The notes under the pieces were generated by a model, which saw only the letters and a program-made list of their open reading frames with translations, did not search any database and was not told the origin of the DNA. Positions 6,651 to 10,456 of a stretch of DNA of 10,456 bases are shown here, piece after piece. Every line of letters starts with the position of its first letter. Position 1 is the first letter of the stretch. The position numbers and the translations under genes are program-made. Origin of the DNA: an uncultured Blautia sp. (lineage in GTDB: Bacteria > Bacillota > Clostridia > Lachnospirales > Lachnospiraceae); the NCBI GenBank assembly GCA_937893675.1, contig CALBGI010000027.1:1-10456 (forward strand). The letters are read 5' to 3'.

Positions 6651-7722
6651 GTTGTATGAAATCTTTTCCGAAAATACAGATATCCCGGCAGTTGTCCGGG
6701 AACATGCGCAGAATGCGCTTTTCCAGATCCAAGAAGAAGCCCCGCAGACATCGCTTCCCAAAGTACGCGCGCGCCGGCGCCGGGTTCTTCGACCGCTTCT
6801 CATCGCAGCTGCGCTCACGGCCCTTCTCTGCACCGGAGTCATCGCCGCGGAGCACTATTTCGGAATTTCCGACTTTTTTAAGAAAAATGGTCAAGCCTTA
6901 GAGGAAGCTGCCGCAAAGCAGATCGAATCTGTCTCTTCCCAGACCGTTTCTGAAAATCCGCTGGTGGAATTTACGGTAAAAGAGGCCCTTTATGACAGCG
7001 AATTTTTGTATGTGCTCATTCACGCCCAGGCCAAAGCGCCGGACTCCTACCTTTTGGTCCCTGATGATCTCACGCTCCCGGAAGATCCGATTTCCAGCCT
7101 TGGCATTGACAGCCCCCTCTCCATTGCCGAATACGCTTCGGCCAATCACAAGGAAATCCTTTATGTGGGCTGCGGCCTGGATCATGAAAAACATCCGGAT
7201 ATGCCTACCTGCAATTTTCAGAGTACCATGAACCCAGACGGCTCCCTTACCACCCTTCTGTATGGGGGCGGCTGGAACAGTGAAGAGGAAACCCTGAGCC
7301 TTTATGGCCACGTAAGAACCCCAAACGCCCAATCTATGGAGGATATTCTGAGCAGCGAGCTGACCTTCTCCCTCCAGAATCTGGGAAACACCGTAAAACA
7401 CAGTTATCTTCCCGCCGATCCTGCCTCCGGCTCCCAGATACAACTTCATGAGGTTTCCCTTATGGAAACAGACCTTGGACTTTATGCGGAAATCCGCTAT
7501 ACGCAGGCTGACATGGAACGTCCCCTCAGTCTTAGCCTTGCCGAGGGAGATTCTCCCATGATATCCCGGGAGGGCGGAAGCAAGGTTCTGGAGGACGGAA
7601 GTCTTCTCGCCCGGTTTTCCTACGAAAAAAGAGAACTTCCGGACAGGCTTACTTTGCTGGTGAACGATCTGCAGACAGAGGAAGTCCTGGAGCGCGTTCC
7701 TCTGACCTCCGCGGAAAACTGA
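6640..7722 (+). CDS. DUF4179-type membrane anti-sigma factor / signal sensor
   Basis: The 360-residue protein is probably the regulator of the preceding ECF sigma factor. A ~45-residue cytoplasmic segment ends in the basic patch KVRARRRR. One transmembrane helix follows at about 49-71 (VLRPLLIAAALTALLCTGVIAA). Then comes a ~285-residue outer domain with the beta-rich wording of DUF4179 proteins (for example VEFTVKEALYDSEFLYVLIHA). An in-frame ATG exists at 6622, but AAGGAGGAG lies at 6625-6633, so the ATG at 6640 is chosen. The gene overlaps the sigma stop by 11 bases, its ribosome binding site lies inside the sigma gene, and translational coupling is likely. The N-terminus lacks a recognisable zinc-binding HxxxCxxC motif, so it is not a classical ZAS anti-sigma. 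Role is inferred from neighbourhood and topology. Confidence 0.88.
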   Translation: MDDKLYEIFSENTDIPAVVREHAQNALFQIQEEAPQTSLPKVRARRRRVLRPLLIAAALTALLCTGVIAAEHYFGISDFFKKNGQALEEAAAKQIESVSSQTVSENPLVEFTVKEALYDSEFLYVLIHAQAKAPDSYLLVPDDLTLPEDPISSLGIDSPLSIAEYASANHKEILYVGCGLDHEKHPDMPTCNFQSTMNPDGSLTTLLYGGGWNSEEETLSLYGHVRTPNAQSMEDILSSELTFSLQNLGNTVKHSYLPADPASGSQIQLHEVSLMETDLGLYAEIRYTQADMERPLSLSLAEGDSPMISREGGSKVLEDGSLLARFSYEKRELPDRLTLLVNDLQTEEVLERVPLTSAEN

Positions 7723-7734
7723 TCCCTGATACAG

Positions 7735-7783
7735 GAACAGGACAGTGGCTTTGCCCCATCGGCAGCCCTGCCCTGTTCTTTTT
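7735..7783 (+). terminator. Intrinsic terminator of the sigma/anti-sigma operon
   Basis: GAACAGGACAG (7735-7745) pairs with CTGCCCTGTTC (7768-7778) with one mismatch. The inner bases continue the stem (GGCT with AGCC, TGCC with GGCA), and TTTTT follows directly (7779-7783). It starts 12 bases after the anti-sigma stop codon. On the minus strand no T-run follows, so it is unlikely to stop the convergent transporter transcript as well. Confidence 0.88.
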
Positions 7784-7818
7784 ATATCATATTCTGTTTA
7801 GAACTACTGAAGTTCTTG

Positions 7819-8742
7819 CTAAGAGTGATCCCAAATCTCGCTGGATGGATTCACATGCACCATGCAGTGCTTCACATCTGCAAAGCTTCGCTCTACCTGT
7901 CGGTGCGCCTCCTCCGCAATGGCATGGGCATCTTTTAACAGCATTTCTCCATCCACTGCAATTTCAATATCCACATAAATCTTTGATCCGAACAGACGGG
8001 TCTTAATCCGATCCACCCGCTCTACTCCCGGCACCTTCGCTACCACCTGGCGGATTTCATTTTCCGTTTTTTCGTCACAGGAACGGTCTACCATTTTGTT
8101 GATGGCATCCTGAAAAATGTCAACTGCCGCTTTTGCAATAAACAGGCAGATGACGACACTGGCAATGGGATCCAGGATCGGATAGCCAAGCCGCGCACCC
8201 AGAATACCCACAAAAGCACCGACAGAGGAAAGGGCATCGGAACGGTGATGCCAGGCATCCGCCATGAGCGCACCGGAATTAATTTTTTTCGCCGCTGCGC
8301 GGGTATACCAGAACATCCACTCCTTCACAACCAAAGATATCACAGCGGCGATCAGCGCCAGTCTTCCCGGTGTCATCAAATCCTCTCCCGAGGTTCCCGC
8401 AATGATCTTCTCCACACCGCTGAAACCAATTCCGATCCCGGTGACCAGAAGAAGTCCTGCCAAGACAATCGAAGAAACACATTCCAGACGCTCATGGCCG
8501 TACTGATGCTCCTTGTCTGACTGCTTCCCGGACAAATGCACCCCGATCATTACCACAACGGTGCTGATCACATCCGAAGCCGAATGGATCGCATCCGAAA
8601 TCATGGCGCCGGAATGCGCAATAATTCCCGCCAGAAGCTTAAACAAGGATAAAACCACATTCACTGCAATGCTTACACTGGAAACATGCATGGCCAGCTT
8701 CTGCGGATCTCTGTCCTGTTCTTTTTTTGTAACTGCTGTCAT
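7819..8742 (-). CDS. Cation diffusion facilitator (CDF) family divalent metal exporter
   Basis: The 307-residue inner-membrane protein probably exports a divalent metal such as Zn2+, Mn2+, Fe2+ or Co2+ in exchange for protons. About six membrane helices fill residues 18-215. The transport-site signatures are present in helix 2 (SDAIHSASD, Asp50, His53 and Asp57) and helix 5 (DAWHHRSDA, His165 and Asp169). HQYGHERLE (79-87) after helix 2 is the usual family loop. A cytoplasmic ferredoxin-like domain follows from about 218 (VPGVERVDRIKTRLFG, YVDIEIAVDG) and carries His residues near the end (HCMVHVNP). The frame stays open to 8775, but the ATG at 8742 has GGAGG six bases upstream and fits family starts. 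It is transcribed divergently from the isomerase-like gene. The metal cannot be assigned reliably from these residues; a histidine in helix 2 distinguishes it from the all-Asp YiiP pattern. Confidence 0.93.
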   Translation of the reverse strand: MTAVTKKEQDRDPQKLAMHVSSVSIAVNVVLSLFKLLAGIIAHSGAMISDAIHSASDVISTVVVMIGVHLSGKQSDKEHQYGHERLECVSSIVLAGLLLVTGIGIGFSGVEKIIAGTSGEDLMTPGRLALIAAVISLVVKEWMFWYTRAAAKKINSGALMADAWHHRSDALSSVGAFVGILGARLGYPILDPIASVVICLFIAKAAVDIFQDAINKMVDRSCDEKTENEIRQVVAKVPGVERVDRIKTRLFGSKIYVDIEIAVDGEMLLKDAHAIAEEAHRQVERSFADVKHCMVHVNPSSEIWDHS

Positions 8743-8760
8743 AAAAAGCCTCCAAATTCT

Positions 8761-8788
8761 ATGCCCTGCATCCAAACCCTCCGGGCAT
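8761..8788 (-). promoter_or_regulatory. Inverted repeat in the CDF leader
   Basis: ATGCCC (8761-8766) and GGGCAT (8783-8788) form a 6-bp inverted repeat with a 16-base gap. It lies between the predicted transcript start and the ribosome binding site of the CDF gene. It could be a binding site for a metal-responsive repressor or a small leader hairpin. It matches no specific operator that I recognise. Confidence 0.25.
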
Positions 8789-8795
8789 TTCCCCT

Positions 8796-8825
8796 ATCCT
8801 ACTACACAGCTTATGCGTTAGTCAA
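8796..8825 (-). promoter_or_regulatory. Predicted promoter of the CDF transporter gene
   Basis: On the minus strand, TTGACT (8820-8825) and TAGGAT (8796-8801) are 18 bases apart, a fair vegetative promoter with a good -35 and a mediocre -10. The leader to the ATG at 8742 would be about 47 bases. Confidence 0.45.
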
Positions 8826-8836
8826 GGCAAATGTGA

Positions 8837-8866
8837 TTGGCACAAAACTCCAACATATGTTACAAT
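8837..8866 (+). promoter_or_regulatory. Predicted promoter of the isomerase-like gene
   Basis: TTGGCA (8837-8842) and TACAAT (8861-8866) are separated by 18 bases, close to the vegetative consensus. The ATG at 8907 is about 34 bases beyond the likely start point. Its -35 box is only 11 bases from the -35 box of the divergent CDF promoter. Confidence 0.6.
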
Positions 8867-8906
8867 CAATCCATCGGCGCATTTTATTTTGTAAGGAGAC
8901 ACAGCT

Positions 8907-9668
8907 ATGCTTTATCTTTCCCAACTGATTTCTTTTTCGGAGCTTCAAGCTCTTATTTCTGAATCTCACACTGGTCTGGAGCTCATTGATTTCAGTGTAG
9001 GTATGAATCTTGACCGGATGGAGGAATATCTTCTGCAGTGGCAGGATACTCTCCCGCGCCTTGGAAATCCTCCCTTGACCATCCACGGGCCTTTTCTGGA
9101 TCTGAATCCCATGAGCTTTGAGCCGCTGACCGCCAGCGCTTCATGGACACGCTTTTCCCAGGCTTACGAGGCGGCACGAATTTTGAAGGCAGACAGGATC
9201 ATTTTTCACACCTGCCGCATTCCCACGGTATGCTATGTAGAGGGCTGGGCAGAGCGTCTGGCAGATTTCTGGAACCGTTTTTTGGAAAAGCATGGGGAGA
9301 TTCCCGTTTGTATTGAAAATGTGTTTGACGAATCCCCCGAGGTTCTTGCGGATTTTGCCTCCCGCGTGCAGGCAGAAAATTTCTCCCTGTGCCTGGATAC
9401 CGGACACACCAATCACGCCTCGAAAAAGCCGCTTACCGAATGGCTCGATATTCTGGCTCCCTGGATTACGCACCTTCATCTGCACGACAATCACGGGGTA
9501 ATAGATGAGCATCTTGCTATCGGTGCGGGTAATATTCCCTGGAAAAGAGTCTATAAAAAAATCGCCGCACTTCCGAGACTGGAAAGTGCGACAATCGAAA
9601 ATCTGAACGCGGCGGATTTCCGGAAATCCGTTGACTGGGTAAGGGAAAAGCTGCCTGGGGTATTATAA
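8907..9668 (+). CDS. Sugar phosphate isomerase/epimerase-like TIM-barrel protein (AP endonuclease 2 / xylose isomerase-like fold)
   Basis: The 253-residue protein is probably a cytoplasmic metal-dependent isomerase or epimerase acting on a sugar, sugar phosphate or polyol. Metal-site residues appear in the expected order along the barrel strands: His60 (TIHGPF), His101 (IIFHTCR), Glu137 (VCIENV), Asp164 and His167 (CLDTGHTN), His191-His193 (HLHLHDN), His202 (DEHLAIGAGNIPW) and Glu231 (ATIENL). These belong to the superfamily that includes endonuclease IV, IolE/IolI and hydroxypyruvate isomerase. The HLAIGAGNIPW segment is typical of its sugar-acting members. The ATG at 8907 is preceded by AAGGAG. 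It appears to be a single-gene unit, and its stop codon is five bases from the convergent toxin stop. No sugar kinase or transporter is adjacent, so the substrate cannot be named. Confidence 0.88.
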   Translation: MLYLSQLISFSELQALISESHTGLELIDFSVGMNLDRMEEYLLQWQDTLPRLGNPPLTIHGPFLDLNPMSFEPLTASASWTRFSQAYEAARILKADRIIFHTCRIPTVCYVEGWAERLADFWNRFLEKHGEIPVCIENVFDESPEVLADFASRVQAENFSLCLDTGHTNHASKKPLTEWLDILAPWITHLHLHDNHGVIDEHLAIGAGNIPWKRVYKKIAALPRLESATIENLNAADFRKSVDWVREKLPGVL

Positions 9669-9673
9669 TTCTT

Positions 9674-9976
9674 TTAATAATCAAAAATTGCCTGAATTGC
9701 GTCTGTGATATTTATAATATCCGGATATTTTATTCGGGCAATTTTTTTGTAACCTCTGTAGCGCAGGTCCAGCAGTTTCATCTGTTCACATAATACCAGC
9801 CCTCTCACTTCGGCTGTGGCAAGCTCGATATGCAAAGGATCCGAAGCTGCATTGGAAGCAACAGGACATACAATCGCCTGTTCTGACTGGTTAAAAAAAT
9901 TTTTGCTCACGATCAACACCGGCGTTTTTATCTTTTCAATGCTTAAAATATCTCCCTGCTCAAAAGGCAATTTCAT
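9674..9976 (-). CDS. mazF: MazF/PemK-family type II toxin
   Basis: The 100-residue protein is predicted to be a sequence-specific endoribonuclease that cuts mRNA when free of its antitoxin. It shows the family core: GDI near the start, the strand PVLIVSKNFFNQ, AIVCPVA (34-40), LHIEL (48-52), GLVLCEQMKLLDLRYRGYKK (59-78) and a C-terminal helix (DIINITDAIQAI). The loop between the first two strands is short (LSIEKIKT) and lacks the G-x-E-Q-x-x-x-RP pattern with the conserved Arg seen in E. coli MazF, so it belongs to a compact subfamily whose catalytic residues may differ. The start codon abuts the antitoxin stop codon (TAA then ATG), with a GGGAG site inside the antitoxin gene, which implies tight coupling. 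The gene ends five bases from the convergent isomerase-like gene. Confidence 0.88.
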   Translation of the reverse strand: MKLPFEQGDILSIEKIKTPVLIVSKNFFNQSEQAIVCPVASNAASDPLHIELATAEVRGLVLCEQMKLLDLRYRGYKKIARIKYPDIINITDAIQAIFDY

Positions 9977-10219
9977 TTACCATTGCTCCCTTCCCACAGG
10001 CTCTCCCCATTCAAACTCCTCATACGGGCCAAGTTTTCCTTCAAACTCTGCCGCTCGTTCTTCTAAGGTCTTATGCGGATAAGTCTTTGTCAATACAATG
10101 CGTGTTCCTTGAATTTCTATGTTCAAAAAGTCGTTCAACCGGACTCCAATTCCTTCCAACAAATCTTTTGGCAAACGGATTCCCTGGCTGTTTCCCCATG
10201 CTTTTATCTGTGCAACCAT
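9977..10219 (-). CDS. mazE: MazE/AbrB-type antitoxin
   Basis: The 80-residue protein is expected to bind and neutralise the following toxin and repress their shared promoter. The N-terminal AbrB-like swapped-hairpin DNA-binding domain (about 1-45) contains the hallmark KAWGNSQGIRLPKDLLE. The C-terminal part (about 46-80) is acidic and aromatic (EFEGKLGPYEEFEWGEP), as in tails that wrap the toxin dimer. The frame is open upstream to 10267, but the ATG at 10219 is chosen because AGGAGAG precedes it and the longer form would overlap the promoter. It is the first gene of the pair. Confidence 0.92.
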   Translation of the reverse strand: MVAQIKAWGNSQGIRLPKDLLEGIGVRLNDFLNIEIQGTRIVLTKTYPHKTLEERAAEFEGKLGPYEEFEWGEPVGREQW

Positions 10220-10239
10220 GTTTCTCTCTCCTTTCGTTT

Positions 10240-10278
10240 GTTTATACATAGTATAAACGTCCCGCATAAAAATGTCAA
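10240..10278 (-). promoter_or_regulatory. mazEF promoter with an overlapping palindromic operator
   Basis: On the minus strand a perfect -35 TTGACA (10273-10278) and a TATACT -10 (10250-10255) are separated by exactly 17 bases. A perfect palindrome GTTTATAC-ATA-GTATAAAC (10240-10258) covers the -10 box and likely start point, where a bound MazE or MazEF complex would block polymerase. AbrB-fold antitoxins generally autorepress in this way. The leader is about 24 bases. Confidence 0.85.
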
Positions 10279-10290
10279 TGAATCAAAACA

Positions 10291-10343
10291 GAAAAAGAGC
10301 TATTGTAAAAAAGATAACTTTTTATCTTCTCTACAATAGCTCT
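10291..10343 (-). terminator. Strong intrinsic terminator of the rRNA operon
   Basis: AGAGCTATTGTA (10296-10307) and TACAATAGCTCT (10332-10343) form a perfect 12-bp stem. An inner 7-bp stem, AAGATAA (10311-10317) with TTATCTT (10322-10328), closes a 4-base loop. Read on the minus strand, the hairpin is followed by TTTTTCTGTTTT. It stands about 62 bases after the 23S 3' end and about 13 bases before the mazEF -35 box, so it separates rRNA transcription from the toxin-antitoxin genes. Confidence 0.9.
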
Positions 10344-10405
10344 CTTCATTGTACCTTCAAAACTACATACATGTACATCCTTGAGAATCAAATTTCCTGC
10401 TTTTT

Positions 10406-10456
10406 GGTCAAGCCCTCGACCGATTAGTAGCAGTCAGCTCCATACATTACTGCACT
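10406..10456 (-). rRNA. 23S ribosomal RNA, 3' end (partial)
   Basis: Read on the minus strand, the last bases contain GAGCTGACTGCTACTAATCGG followed by TCGAGGGCTTGACC, which is the conserved 3' terminus of bacterial 23S rRNA (helices around the final CTAAT and the GGTC/GACC end pairing). The mature 3' end is placed near 10406 by analogy. Only about 51 bases are inside the window; the rest lies to the right. The wording is typical of Clostridia. Confidence 0.9.

Noticed and set aside
6123..6842. Minus-strand open frame across the sigma factor gene
   Set aside because: It is antisense to a clearly recognisable ECF sigma factor, and its translation has no family wording.
7800..7816. Small hairpin AGAACT-ACTGA-AGTTCT after the CDF gene
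   Set aside because: A 6-bp AT-rich stem without a following T-run on the minus strand is too weak to call a terminator.
9716..9729. Perfect 14-bp palindrome AATATCCGGATATT
   Set aside because: It is inside the mazF coding sequence, is explained by ordinary codons for K-Y-P-D-I-I, and has no second copy or T-run; chance is the simplest reading.
10344..10405. A tRNA or 5S gene between the 23S end and the terminator
   Set aside because: The 62-base gap is too short for either, and it contains no tRNA arms or 5S core sequence.

Overview
The window looks like a chromosomal segment of a Gram-positive anaerobe of the Clostridia, most probably Lachnospiraceae. This is inferred from strong AGGAGG-type ribosome binding sites, a YesM-type sensor kinase, a DUF4179-type anti-sigma protein paired with an ECF sigma factor, and the wording of the 23S rRNA 3' end at the right edge. 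No phage or transposase gene is present, and all full-length genes appear intact.

Left part (1-5835), minus strand: three closely spaced genes, read right to left, form an apparent operon: a GH94 disaccharide phosphorylase (3328-5718), an alpha-D-phosphohexomutase (1893-3308, GTG start) and a two-transmembrane sensor histidine kinase (113-1867). The phosphorylase would split a beta-linked disaccharide with phosphate to give a sugar 1-phosphate, and the mutase would convert that to the 6-phosphate, saving ATP. The phosphorylase resembles N,N'-diacetylchitobiose phosphorylases more than classical cellobiose phosphorylases, and a phosphorylase next to a mutase is also what I recall from the Vibrio chitobiose cluster. 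The kinase has no response regulator in the window. Two inverted repeats lie after it (1-92).

Middle (5719-6137): a 419-base divergent gap. It holds a possible promoter for the sugar operon, a striking ~200-bp imperfect inverted repeat built from two copies of the same hairpin unit (5836-6032), and a probable ECF-type promoter (6059-6085) for the next operon.

Centre (6138-7783), plus strand: an ECF sigma factor and a membrane-anchored DUF4179-type anti-sigma or sensor protein. They overlap by 11 bases and are closed by a clear intrinsic terminator.

Right (7819-9668): a cation diffusion facilitator on the minus strand and a TIM-barrel sugar isomerase/epimerase-like protein on the plus strand, divergently transcribed from back-to-back promoters.

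Right edge (9674-10456), minus strand: a mazEF-type toxin-antitoxin pair with an excellent promoter and a perfect 8-3-8 palindrome over its -10 box. Next come a strong terminator and the 3' end of a 23S rRNA gene cut by the window edge. No 5S gene fits between the 23S end and the terminator.
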